From Pseudomonas guariconensis (lineage in GTDB: Bacteria > Pseudomonadota > Gammaproteobacteria > Pseudomonadales > Pseudomonadaceae): 56,034 nucleotides of DNA. The notes below the pieces were generated by a model that was not told where the DNA came from, ran no database searches, and saw only the letters and a list, made by a program, of their open reading frames with translations. The DNA lies in assembly GCF_015680235.1 (NCBI RefSeq), contig NZ_JADLJL010000032.1, positions 1-56,034 of the forward strand, in the 5' to 3' direction. Position numbers and translations under genes: made by a program. Shown one piece after another: positions 7,856 through 15,928 of the stretch. Positions within the stretch are counted from its first letter, which is position 1, and each line of letters starts with the position of its first letter.

Positions 7856-8940
7856 GCACCCTCCCCGGCCATGGCCGACAATATTCGCTCGAGCAGCTCG
7901 TCGTGCCGGTAGCGGCCATCTCGGTCATCGGCGTAGCGCACGATCACCAGCTTTCGCGACGGCACGACATAGAGCGCCTGACCCCAGTGGCCAAGCGCAG
8001 CAAAAGTGTCCTCCGGCGCGCTGGGCCAAGGCCGGGAGCTACCCGGCAGAGGTTGGTTGAGCCACCAGTGCCCGCCGGGGTTGGCTTCGCCGGGAATCGC
8101 CTGGGCATGCGCAAACAGCTGTCGGTTGAAGGCCACCCAATCGGCCGGTAGCACTTGCCGGCCGTGCCACCGCCCATCACGCAGCATCAGCAGGCCGATG
8201 CGGGCAAGGTCGCGGGCACTGAGATAAAGGTACGAGGAACCCACGTAGGTACCGGCACCGTCACGCTCCCAGACCGCGCTGCGAATGCCCAGCGGCTCGA
8301 ACAGCGCCTGCCAGGGATACGCCTCGTAACGACCTGGCACCAGCATGCCGCGTAGGGCCGCGGCCAGCAGGTTGCTGTCGCCGCTGGAGTAGCGAAAGCC
8401 TTCGCCAGGCGCCTGGGCAGCCGGCTGCGAGGCAGTGAAGGCCGCCATGTCGGTGTGACCCCGGGTATAGAGCATGGCCACCACCGATGACTTGAGCGGC
8501 GCGTATTCATAGTCCTCCTGCCAGGCCAGGCCACTGGCCCAGTGCAGCAGGTCGACCAGGCGTAACCGGGGGTGGGCGTGAAGCAGCGGGTAGTAGCGCG
8601 ACGCCGGGTCCTCTAGAGCGAAGCGCCCCTCGCCGTAGGCAACGCCGAGGACGGTGGCGAGCACGCTCTTGCTCACCGACCAGGTCAGGTGCGCCGTGTC
8701 CGGCCCGGTGGGCGCGGTGTAACGTTCGTACAGGATGCGGCCATCGCGCACGATCAGCAGCGCATCGGTGCGTGCCCCTGTGCGCCCGCCCTCGTCACGT
8801 GGCGGGAAGGCGTACGCGTCCACCGCCTGCCAGTCGATCTTCGCAGGTTCACGGCTCCAGTTCGTCTCCGGCCACGGCTCGGCCCAAGCCGAAAGGCTCA
8901 CCAGGCCCAGGACACCCAGCAGTTTCCCCAACACACCCAT
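7852..8940 (-). CDS. Serine hydrolase (beta-lactamase/S12 family), exported
   Basis: A 362-residue protein with a signal peptide (LLGVLGLVSLSAWA, cleavage after about residue 20). The penicillin-binding fold shows SxxK at S88-VS-K91 (TWSVSKSVLA), the Tyr motif region in FRYSSGDSNLLAA and a C-terminal HWGQALYV. This family includes class C beta-lactamase-like esterases and 6-aminohexanoate hydrolase relatives; a true resistance role is not implied. It is operonic with the small Cys-rich protein downstream. The ATG at 8940 is backed by the signal peptide. Confidence 0.85.
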   Translation of the reverse strand: MGVLGKLLGVLGLVSLSAWAEPWPETNWSREPAKIDWQAVDAYAFPPRDEGGRTGARTDALLIVRDGRILYERYTAPTGPDTAHLTWSVSKSVLATVLGVAYGEGRFALEDPASRYYPLLHAHPRLRLVDLLHWASGLAWQEDYEYAPLKSSVVAMLYTRGHTDMAAFTASQPAAQAPGEGFRYSSGDSNLLAAALRGMLVPGRYEAYPWQALFEPLGIRSAVWERDGAGTYVGSSYLYLSARDLARIGLLMLRDGRWHGRQVLPADWVAFNRQLFAHAQAIPGEANPGGHWWLNQPLPGSSRPWPSAPEDTFAALGHWGQALYVVPSRKLVIVRYADDRDGRYRHDELLERILSAMAGEGA

Positions 8941-8982
8941 GGCCAGCCCTCACATCGCGGATCGGGCGAGCCTGCCAGGGTT

Positions 8983-9870
8983 TCATGACAGCCCGGCGGC
9001 GGCCCAGGCCTTCTGCAAACGTTTCTCCCGAGCCGCCGTGGCCAACGCCAGCACGCCCTGATCGCGCTGCCACAGCTGCGCCCATTGCGCCGGGCCTGCG
9101 GCCAGCGCCTTGTCGATGGCTTCACGCAGGCTCTGGAACTGGGCGAACAAGCCCCCCAGCAACAGGTGGCAGGCCGCACTGTCCGCGCATTGCCGGCTGC
9201 CTTCGGCGCAACCGCCCAGCAACCCCAGCAAACGCAGCTGCAGGTCCTGAGGCCAGCCGCTCTCCTGGCCGACGCCGTACAGCCAAGCCGCCAGTGCGGC
9301 GAGCACGTAAAGGTCCTCGAGGGAACGGAAGGGCTTGACGTAGGCGTCCCAACCGTCGCCTGCCAGTAGTTCGCAGCTGGCCTGGTGCAGTTGCAGGCGG
9401 GCATGCCCGACCTCGGGCATCAACGGCAACGTAGGCAAAGGCTCCAGTGTGACACCGGGCTCCCCTGGGTAGACCACGGCCAGTTGCAGGCGTGGCACCT
9501 CCCCCTGCCCTTCGCTGCGCGCGGCCACCAGCAACCATTCGGCCTCCAGGCCTGCGGTGACGAAATCCTTGCGGCCGGTCAGGCGCAGGTCCTCGAGGCG
9601 GGTCTGCATGTCCGCCGGCCGTACACTGCGCCGCTCGGTGGCACACAGGGCGCCCAAGCTGGCAGGGGCACTGGGCCAGAGCACGCGCAACGCCGCCTGG
9701 TAGCCCACCAGGAACGCCAGGCCGGGGGTGGCCATGGCCCGGCCGCCCAGTACGGCGAGTTCGAAAGGTGTGGCGTGCCCCAGCCGCTCGAGCAACGCGC
9801 CATGGCCTTCGCCCAGGGTGGCTGCCAGGGGTTGCCGGCAGGGGTCGTTGAGTCGTTGCAACCAGGCCAT
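8983..9870 (-). CDS. Divergent acyl-CoA dehydrogenase-like protein
   Basis: A 295-residue protein, short for the acyl-CoA dehydrogenase family (about 380 residues). Family-like features are LEDLRLTGRKDFVTAGLEAEWLLVAAR in the middle beta domain and a helical C-terminal domain. I see no clear catalytic glutamate context, and the N-terminal helical domain looks shortened. It may be a catalytically altered or pseudo-enzyme form. The start at 9870 follows GAGGAGTGCCCG; an ATG 30 nt upstream has no such site. It is divergent from olsB across 134 bases. Confidence 0.65.
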   Translation of the reverse strand: MAWLQRLNDPCRQPLAATLGEGHGALLERLGHATPFELAVLGGRAMATPGLAFLVGYQAALRVLWPSAPASLGALCATERRSVRPADMQTRLEDLRLTGRKDFVTAGLEAEWLLVAARSEGQGEVPRLQLAVVYPGEPGVTLEPLPTLPLMPEVGHARLQLHQASCELLAGDGWDAYVKPFRSLEDLYVLAALAAWLYGVGQESGWPQDLQLRLLGLLGGCAEGSRQCADSAACHLLLGGLFAQFQSLREAIDKALAAGPAQWAQLWQRDQGVLALATAAREKRLQKAWAAAGLS

Positions 9871-10004
9871 CGGGCACTCCTCGTCTGGGTTGTCACGCAA
9901 GCATCACCAAAGGTTCATGGGGGTGACACCGCGCATACCTAGGCTGACTTTGCACAACAAAGCCGACCGGCCGCAACCCTTTGGCTGGCTTAGGGAGACT
10001 CGCA

Positions 10005-10760
10005 ATGACTCGGATCGCTCGCTCTGGCGACAACAGCACTGAACGCCGTCTGCAAGCCGAACGCCTGGTCGGCGCCGCGGCGCTGCAGGAAGCACAGGCC
10101 CTGCGCTTCAAGGTGTTCAGCGCCGAATTCCAGGCCAAGCTCAAGGGCGCTGAGCAGGGCCTGGACATGGATGACTACGATGTCCATTGCCGCCACATCG
10201 GCGTGCGCGACCTGGCCACCGGGCAATTGGTCGCCACCACCCGCCTGCTCGATCACCAGGCCGCCAGCAGCCTGGGCCGCTTCTACAGCGAAGAAGAATT
10301 CAGCCTGCACGGCCTGCTGCAACTGCAGGGGCCGATCCTGGAGCTCGGTCGCACCTGCGTCGACCCGGCCTACCGCAACGGCGGCACCATCGCCGTGCTC
10401 TGGGGCGAGCTCGCCGAAGTGCTCAACGAAGGCCGCTACAGCTACCTGATGGGTTGCGCCAGCATTCCCATGCAGGACGGTGGAGTGCAGGCCCATGCCA
10501 TCATGCAGCGCCTGCGCGAACGCTACCTGTGCACCGAGCACCTGCGCGCCGAGCCGAAGAACCCACTGCCGAAGCTGGCCCTGCCGGGCAATGTGATTGC
10601 CGAGATGCCGCCCTTGCTCAAGGCCTACATGCGCCTGGGTGCCAAGATCTGCGGCGAGCCGTGCTGGGACGAGGACTTCCAGGTCGCCGACGTGTTCATC
10701 CTGCTCAAGCGCGACGACCTCTGTCCACGCTACGCCCGCCACTTCAAGGCGGCGGTCTGA
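10005..10760 (+). CDS. olsB: L-ornithine N(alpha)-acyltransferase OlsB
   Basis: A 251-residue GNAT-fold hemolysin-like acyltransferase. It transfers a 3-hydroxyacyl chain from ACP to ornithine, the first step of ornithine-lipid synthesis at the inner membrane. Family marks are LRFKVFSAEF, DDYDVHCRHI, LELGRTCVDPAYR and LMGCASIPM. The start at 10005 follows AGGGAGACTCGCA; an ATG 24 nt earlier lacks a ribosome site. Its stop overlaps the olsA start (TGATG), the classic olsBA arrangement, which makes the call strong. Confidence 0.92.
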   Translation: MTRIARSGDNSTERRLQAERLVGAAALQEAQALRFKVFSAEFQAKLKGAEQGLDMDDYDVHCRHIGVRDLATGQLVATTRLLDHQAASSLGRFYSEEEFSLHGLLQLQGPILELGRTCVDPAYRNGGTIAVLWGELAEVLNEGRYSYLMGCASIPMQDGGVQAHAIMQRLRERYLCTEHLRAEPKNPLPKLALPGNVIAEMPPLLKAYMRLGAKICGEPCWDEDFQVADVFILLKRDDLCPRYARHFKAAV

Positions 10761-11548
10761 TGCCGAGCCTGCGGGTACTGGCCCGCCTTTCCCGCCTGGT
10801 GCTGGTCCTGCTGCTAGGCATGGCCATGGCCAGTGTCATCGCCTTGGGCGAGCGCCTGGGCCTGGACGCCTCCACCGAACGCCGCCAGCGCTGGACGTGC
10901 CTGTTCATGCAGCATCTGGTCGCGGCCCTGCCTTTCCAGGTACGCGTGGTGGGCAGCCTGCCGCAGCGGCCGATGCTGTGGGTCAGCAACCATGTGTCCT
11001 GGACCGACATTCCCCTGCTCGGCATGCTCACGCCGTTGTCGTTCCTGTCCAAGGCCGAAGTGCGGCATTGGCCGTTGGCAGGCTGGCTGGCGGAAAAGGC
11101 CGGTACGCTGTTCATCCGCCGTGGCGGTGGCGACGGCCAGCGACTGTCCCAGCAAATCGGCAACCAGTTGGGCGAACACAGGCCGTTGCTGATCTTCCCC
11201 GAAGGCACCACCACCGATGGCCGAAGCGTGCGCACCTTCCATGGCCGCCTGCTCGCCGGTGCCATCGACCAGGGCACACCGGTACAGCCAGTGGCGATCC
11301 AGTACCTGCGCGGCGGCGAGCCAGACCCGATCGCGCCCTTCATTGGCGACGACGACCTGGTTTCGCACCTGATGCGCCTGTTCGATCAACCGCCGGGCGA
11401 AGTGGTCATCCATTTGTTGCAGCCGATCGCGAGCGCCGGCCTAGAGCGGGCGGCCCTGGCGTTCCAGGCACAGCAGGCGGTTCACATGGCCTTGTTCGGG
11501 GTGGAAGATCTCGGCAGCGTGCCGCGGCGTCAGGCACGGGCGGCCTGA
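10760..11548 (+). CDS. olsA: OlsA 1-acyl-glycerol-3-phosphate-type acyltransferase
   Basis: A 262-residue PlsC-family O-acyltransferase. It acylates lyso-ornithine lipid to ornithine lipid and may also act as an AGPAT. An N-terminal membrane segment (LVLVLLLGMAMASVIAL) precedes the HX4D catalytic motif in NHVSWTD (about 77-83). A phosphate/acyl motif FPEGTTTDG lies near 152-160. Translation is coupled to olsB through TGATG. In pseudomonads ornithine lipids rise under phosphate limitation; I could not identify a Pho box upstream. Confidence 0.9.
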   Translation: MPSLRVLARLSRLVLVLLLGMAMASVIALGERLGLDASTERRQRWTCLFMQHLVAALPFQVRVVGSLPQRPMLWVSNHVSWTDIPLLGMLTPLSFLSKAEVRHWPLAGWLAEKAGTLFIRRGGGDGQRLSQQIGNQLGEHRPLLIFPEGTTTDGRSVRTFHGRLLAGAIDQGTPVQPVAIQYLRGGEPDPIAPFIGDDDLVSHLMRLFDQPPGEVVIHLLQPIASAGLERAALAFQAQQAVHMALFGVEDLGSVPRRQARAA

Positions 11549-11549
11549 A

Positions 11550-11668
11550 GGCCCAATCGCGGGGCAAGCCCGCTCCCACAAGGGTCATCGCTAGCCGCTG
11601 GTTCTCTGTACGACAGCGCAGCCCGGAGGGCTGGGTATGATTTTGCGAGGTCCCGCGATCGGGCCGTC
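11550..11668. repeat. Composite repeat block, copy 2
   Basis: A REP of the CGGGGCAAGCCCGCTCCCAC class lies at 11559-11578. A 49-nt module follows at 11589-11637 that matches 22313-22361 (inverse orientation) at 45 of 49 positions. A half-REP with GTCCCGCGATCGGGCC follows near 11652-11667. The block fills the convergent gap between olsA and acpH. Confidence 0.75.
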
Positions 11669-11684
11669 ATTGGCAACGCCCAAT

Positions 11685-12257
11685 TCACCTGCCCGCCGCC
11701 GCGAAGACCTGCAGCTGTGGATAAAACTCCCGGAAATCCGCCATCAACGGTTCGTATAGCGCGTCCAGCTCCTGCATCACCCCACTCATCCCCTCCGGTC
11801 GCGACAAGCGCCGGGCGATTCCGTTGAACACCTGCTCCAGCGTGGCGAAGTCGCCATAGGCACCCAACCAGTCATCGGCGGCCATGAACGGCGCGATCCG
11901 CGCCAGGCGCCCAGGCAATTCGGGTTCGGCCAGCAGCACCCGGTAAAAGCTTTGAGTGAATGCTGCCAGCGGCTGCTCGGCATAGTCGCTCCAGTGCCGG
12001 GCCAGGCAATGATCGAAGAACACGTCCAGGATGATCCCTGCATAACGCCGCCGTTCCCGCGGGAAACGCGCCAAAGCCGCCAGCACCAGGGGATGGCTGT
12101 CGGTGTAGCTGTCGATGTGCCGGTGCAGGCGGATCGCGGCCTCCAGCGCTGGCGGGAAGCGCCCCTCGAGCGAGCCTTTGACGAAGTCGCCATACAAGCT
12201 GCCCAGTAATTGCTGCGGCTCGTCGCCGCCTAGATGAAGGTGTGCAAGGTAGTTCAT
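11685..12257 (-). CDS. acpH: Acyl-carrier-protein phosphodiesterase AcpH
   Basis: A 190-residue HD-like metal-dependent hydrolase that removes the 4'-phosphopantetheine arm from holo-ACP. Signature segments are MNYLAHLHLGG at the start, GSLYGDFVKG near residue 20, RLHRHIDSYTDSHP near 43-57 and VFFDHCLARHW near 80, with the His/Asp metal ligands. The length matches the family. Its place beside olsBA, which draws acyl chains from ACP, is shared with other pseudomonads. Confidence 0.9.
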   Translation of the reverse strand: MNYLAHLHLGGDEPQQLLGSLYGDFVKGSLEGRFPPALEAAIRLHRHIDSYTDSHPLVLAALARFPRERRRYAGIILDVFFDHCLARHWSDYAEQPLAAFTQSFYRVLLAEPELPGRLARIAPFMAADDWLGAYGDFATLEQVFNGIARRLSRPEGMSGVMQELDALYEPLMADFREFYPQLQVFAAAGR

Positions 12258-12410
12258 GGCGCCAGTCTAGCACTGCGGCCATCAATATCGTTATAACGCG
12301 ATATAGCGATTCGCGCTCAGCTCAGAACATCTTCATATTTGTATATCGCGAAACATCGATTTATATTTCGCCACATCGCGATATAACGCTACACACCAAG
12401 AGCCACCTCC
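12258..12410. promoter_or_regulatory. AT-rich control region with repeated operator-like motif
   Basis: This 153-base gap between acpH and the ArsR gene is very AT-rich for this genome. It contains CGTTATAACGCG at 12289-12300 and, in inverse orientation, CGTTATATCGCG at 12377-12388. Related TGTATATCGCG (12340-12350) and TTTATATTTCGC (12360-12371) lie between them. The array could be the autoregulatory operator of the ArsR protein and hold the promoter for the regulator and xenB. Confidence 0.5.
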
Positions 12411-12713
12411 ATGCCTCTCGATCTCGACGAAATAATAAAAGCCCTTTCCCACCCGGTAAGGCGAGAAATCCTCACCTGGCTGAAGGACCCGGCGGCGCAG
12501 TTTCCCGACCAGTACCACAGCACCGAGCACGGCGTGTGTGCCGGGCAGATCGACCAACGCTGCGGCCTGTCGCAGTCGACCGTCTCCGCCCACCTGGCCA
12601 CCTTGCAGCGCGCGGGGCTGATCACCAGCCAGAAGATCGGCCAATGGCACTTCTTCAAACGCAACGAAGAAACCATCCAGGCCTTCCTCGAGCAAATGAG
12701 CCAGGAGCTCTGA
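12411..12713 (+). CDS. ArsR/SmtB-family winged-helix regulator
   Basis: A 100-residue repressor-type DNA-binding protein. The recognition helix is in QSTVSAHLATLQRAGLI (about 55-71), preceded by ALSHPVRREILTWL (11-24), followed by the wing (SQKIGQWHFFKRN). C43 and C51 flank the helix before the recognition helix and might sense thiol-reactive or redox signals, but the alpha-3 CxC metal motif of ArsR is absent. xenB begins 84 bases downstream on the same strand, so regulation of an electrophile-reducing flavoenzyme is plausible. Confidence 0.85.
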   Translation: MPLDLDEIIKALSHPVRREILTWLKDPAAQFPDQYHSTEHGVCAGQIDQRCGLSQSTVSAHLATLQRAGLITSQKIGQWHFFKRNEETIQAFLEQMSQEL

Positions 12714-12797
12714 CCCGTACCTGTCTTGCCCTTCAACCAGCACGGCCGTGTGCCGGGCTGACAACCGCTCCCAATTGACTCACGCGAGGCTTAACAG

Positions 12798-13847
12798 ATG
12801 ACCACGCTTTTCGATCCGATCACCTTGGGCGACCTCGAGCTGCCCAACCGCATCATCATGGCCCCGCTGACCCGCTGCCGCGCCGACGAAGGCCGCGTGC
12901 CCAATGCGCTGATGGCCGAGTACTACGTGCAACGGGCCAGCGCCGGCCTGATTCTCAGCGAAGCCACCTCGGTGACGCCCATGGGCGTCGGCTACCCGGA
13001 CACACCCGGTATCTGGTCCGACGAGCAGGTACGCGGCTGGACCAACATCACCAAGGCCGTGCATGGCGCCGGCGGGCGCATTTTCCTGCAGCTGTGGCAT
13101 GTGGGCCGTATCTCCCATCCCACCTACCTCAATGGTGAGCTGCCGGTGGCCCCGAGCGCGATCCAGCCCAAGGGCCACGTCAGCCTGGTTCGCCCGATCA
13201 CCGGGTACCCGACGCCACGCGCCCTGGAGACCGAAGAGATCAGCGACATCGTCGAGGCCTACCGCACCGGTGCCGAGAACGCCAAAGCGGCCGGCTTCGA
13301 CGGCGTCGAGATCCATGGCGCCAATGGCTACCTGCTCGACCAGTTCCTGCAGAGCAGCACTAACCAGCGCACGGACCGTTATGGCGGCTCGCTGGAGAAC
13401 CGTGCGCGCCTGCTGCTGGAAGTGACCGATGCGGCCATCGAGGTGTGGGGGGCCAACCGCGTGGGCGTGCACCTGGCGCCACGGGCAGACTCCCATGACA
13501 TGGGGGATGCAGACCGTGCCGAGACCTTCACCTACGTGGCCCGGGAACTGGGCAAGCGTGGCGTGGCATTCATCTGCTCACGGGAGAAGGAAGCCGACGA
13601 CAGCATCGGTACGCTGATCAAGGAAGCCTTCGGCGGGCCGTACATCGTCAACGAGCGCTTCGACAAGGCCAGCGCCAACGCCGCATTGGCCAACGGCAAG
13701 GCCGATGCGGTGGCCTTCGGCATTCCGTTCATCGCCAACCCGGACCTACCCGCCCGCCTGGCCGCCGATGCGCCGCTGAACGAGCCACACCCGGAAACCT
13801 TCTATGCCAAGGGGCCGGTGGGGTACATCGATTACCCGCGGATGTAA
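12798..13847 (+). CDS. xenB: Alkene reductase of the old yellow enzyme family (XenB-type)
   Basis: A 349-residue FMN- and NADPH-dependent TIM-barrel reductase. It acts on activated C=C bonds and nitro compounds such as nitrate esters. The substrate-binding pair H173/N176 is in EIHGANGYL, followed by the family hallmark QSSTNQRTDRYGGS. The N-terminal NRIIMAPLTRCRAD and the C-terminal AFGIPFIANPDLPARL complete the fold. GAGG precedes the ATG. P. putida and P. fluorescens XenB enzymes are of this size. It is likely co-transcribed with the ArsR gene. Confidence 0.9.
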   Translation: MTTLFDPITLGDLELPNRIIMAPLTRCRADEGRVPNALMAEYYVQRASAGLILSEATSVTPMGVGYPDTPGIWSDEQVRGWTNITKAVHGAGGRIFLQLWHVGRISHPTYLNGELPVAPSAIQPKGHVSLVRPITGYPTPRALETEEISDIVEAYRTGAENAKAAGFDGVEIHGANGYLLDQFLQSSTNQRTDRYGGSLENRARLLLEVTDAAIEVWGANRVGVHLAPRADSHDMGDADRAETFTYVARELGKRGVAFICSREKEADDSIGTLIKEAFGGPYIVNERFDKASANAALANGKADAVAFGIPFIANPDLPARLAADAPLNEPHPETFYAKGPVGYIDYPRM

Positions 13848-13897
13848 GCAAGTCGGCTCTTAGGGAACGACCCATGACTATTTGATGTTATGGGTCT

Positions 13898-13932
13898 GTT
13901 GTGGGAGCGGCGGTGCGGCGATCCCACAGGGA
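13898..13932. repeat. Single REP-like palindrome
   Basis: GTGGGAGCGGCGGTGCGGCG followed by ATCCCACAGG forms an imperfect palindrome between the convergent xenB and coiled-coil gene ends. Confidence 0.6.
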
Positions 13933-13947
13933 CTTTGATGCGATCGT

Positions 13948-14793
13948 TCAGGGCCGGGCGTTGATCTGCTGTTGCAGGTTCTGGATCTGGCTCTGCAGGG
14001 TATTGAGGCTACGGGTGGTCTGCCCGCGGAATGCATCGAATTCCTGCACCGAGGCACCACCGGCGGCCGGTGCCGGACGGTTGTCGATCTGGCTCTTGAG
14101 CACCAGGATGTCTTGTTCCAGGCCCTGGATCGCCGCGTTCGGGTTGCCCTGCTTCTTCAGCGCAGCCACCTCGTTGTTCAGGCTCTTGAGCTGGGCGTCG
14201 ATCCTGCCGCCATCCACCTGCCCCGACTTCAGAGCTGCCAGTTCACCATTGACGGCCTTGAGCTGGGCCTCCAGCTGACCTTGCAGCGCAGTGATGGTCT
14301 TTTGCTGCTGCGCCATCGCGTCCTGCTGTGCGCGGGCATCGGCCAGCACTTTTTCCAGGCGCTTGCCCAGATCGCCGGTCTGCCCGGCCACGCCCTGTTG
14401 CTGGGTACGTGCCTCGGCCAGGCTGGCCTGCAGCTTGCGAATCTGCAGCTTCAGCGCTTCGCTGCCGGTACTGGCACTGGACTCGGTGGCATCGACCTTG
14501 CCGCTGATCGCTTGCAGGCGCCCGGCCGCCTCTTCGCTGATGCGCGCGAAGCTTTCCTGAGTCGCCACCAACTGCTGTTCCATCAGCGAGATCTGCTGGA
14601 AGCTCCACCAGCCCAGGCCCGCCAGGGCAATGAAGGATGCCCCGAGCAACGCCCACAGCGGCCCGTTGCTGGCCGGGCGCGCCGCCTTCTCGCGGCTGCG
14701 CGCCACCCGTGCGGGCAACAGCTCGTCATCGTCAGGAGTGCCGGCGCGCAGGACAGGCACGTCGTCGAAATCGTCGTGGACATTGTTACGCAT
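13948..14793 (-). CDS. Membrane-anchored coiled-coil protein of unknown function
   Basis: A 281-residue protein in three parts: an acidic cytoplasmic head (about 1-55), one transmembrane helix (LWALLGASFIALAGLGWWSF), and a long Gln/Ala-rich coiled coil of about 180 residues in the periplasm. A low-complexity stretch and a tail (FRGQTTRSLNTLQSQIQNLQQQINARP-like heptads) follow. The start at 14793 (MRNNVHDDFDD) is chosen over an ATG 30 nt upstream by domain economy. A structural or scaffold role is likely, but no family name is secure. Confidence 0.75.
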   Translation of the reverse strand: MRNNVHDDFDDVPVLRAGTPDDDELLPARVARSREKAARPASNGPLWALLGASFIALAGLGWWSFQQISLMEQQLVATQESFARISEEAAGRLQAISGKVDATESSASTGSEALKLQIRKLQASLAEARTQQQGVAGQTGDLGKRLEKVLADARAQQDAMAQQQKTITALQGQLEAQLKAVNGELAALKSGQVDGGRIDAQLKSLNNEVAALKKQGNPNAAIQGLEQDILVLKSQIDNRPAPAAGGASVQEFDAFRGQTTRSLNTLQSQIQNLQQQINARP

Positions 14794-14883
14794 GGGTACG
14801 TTCAACCGCGGTAGTAGTAGCAAAGGGGCAGTAGTATAAACCGCTCACGCGGCGCTCTGATGACCATCATCCGTTCGACTGGT

Positions 14884-15879
14884 TCACCCAGTGCCCGACT
14901 GCGCCTTCCACCAGGCGCAGAATTCATCCAGCGCGGTCCACAGGCTGACCTTCGGGCGATAGTCCAGGTACTGCCGGGCACGGCTGATATCCAGGGTGAA
15001 ATCCTTGCTCATCACCTGCGCGCTCAGGCGCGACAAGGTCGGCTGGGGGCGCCCAGGCCAGAGTAGGCAGGCCGCCTCGTTCAGCGCGCCCAGGCTATAG
15101 GCCAGCCCGGGGGCACGGTAGCGGGTAACCGGCGGCAACTGCATCTGGCGCATCACATAGTTGACCACGTCCCACACCGGCAGAGGGTGGCCGTTGCTGA
15201 TGTTGTAGGCCTGTCCGAGGGCCTCTTCATCGGCGAACAGGGCGCTGAGCAGGGCCTCGTTGAGGTTGTGCACGCTGGTGAAGTCGGCCTTGTTCAGGCC
15301 ATTGCCGATGATCGCCAGGCGCCCCTTGCGCTGCATCTGCATCAAGCGCGGGAAGATACTGGCATCGCCCGCCCCAGTGACGAAGCGCGGCCGCAGGGCC
15401 AGCACCTCCAGGCCGAACTCCTGGGCACCGAACACCTTCTGCTCGGCCAGGTGCTTGGTCGTCGCATAGTGGTCATGCAAGCGACGCGGCACCTGGTCCT
15501 CACGGATATCCAGGCGCGAACGGCCATTGAAGTAGATCGACGGCGAAGACAGGTGCACCAGGCGGCGCACACGTTCCTTCAGGCACCCCTCCACTACGTT
15601 CTCGGTGACCACCACGTTGCCCTGGTGGAAGTCTTGGTAGCGCCCCCAATGCCCGACTGCGCCCGCGCAATGCACCACCGCATCGATGCCTTGGCACAGG
15701 CGTCGGGCCAGCTCGGCATCGGTCAGGTCGCCGGGCATGAATTCGGCGCCACGCTTGACCAGGTGCTCCACGCCCTCGGCACGCCGGCCATTGACCCGTA
15801 CATCCAGGCCCTGCTCCAGGGCGAAACGCGCAAAGCGCCCGCCAATGAAGCCGCTCGCGCCGGTGACCAGAATTCGCAT
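14884..15879 (-). CDS. NAD-dependent epimerase/dehydratase (extended SDR)
   Basis: A 331-residue Rossmann enzyme. The dinucleotide motif TGASGFIGGRF is at residues 6-16 and the active-site YxxxK is in HYATTKHLAEQ near 139-150. The upstream Ser region is HLSSPSIYFNG. The substrate-binding C-terminal part resembles 3-beta-hydroxysteroid dehydrogenase/isomerase-like and NDP-sugar epimerase SDRs. The substrate is unknown. It is the neighbour of argP in the same direction with a 49-base gap. Confidence 0.85.
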   Translation of the reverse strand: MRILVTGASGFIGGRFARFALEQGLDVRVNGRRAEGVEHLVKRGAEFMPGDLTDAELARRLCQGIDAVVHCAGAVGHWGRYQDFHQGNVVVTENVVEGCLKERVRRLVHLSSPSIYFNGRSRLDIREDQVPRRLHDHYATTKHLAEQKVFGAQEFGLEVLALRPRFVTGAGDASIFPRLMQMQRKGRLAIIGNGLNKADFTSVHNLNEALLSALFADEEALGQAYNISNGHPLPVWDVVNYVMRQMQLPPVTRYRAPGLAYSLGALNEAACLLWPGRPQPTLSRLSAQVMSKDFTLDISRARQYLDYRPKVSLWTALDEFCAWWKAQSGTG

Positions 15880-15928
15880 GTAAGACTCCGCCTTGCCAGA
15901 TTACAGATGCAGCTGACGTCGCCCGCGC

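Noticed and set aside
7852..8940. Serine hydrolase as an AmpC beta-lactamase
   Set aside because: It has SxxK, but the YxN and KTG motifs of class C enzymes are not clear. It fits the broader S12 hydrolase group.
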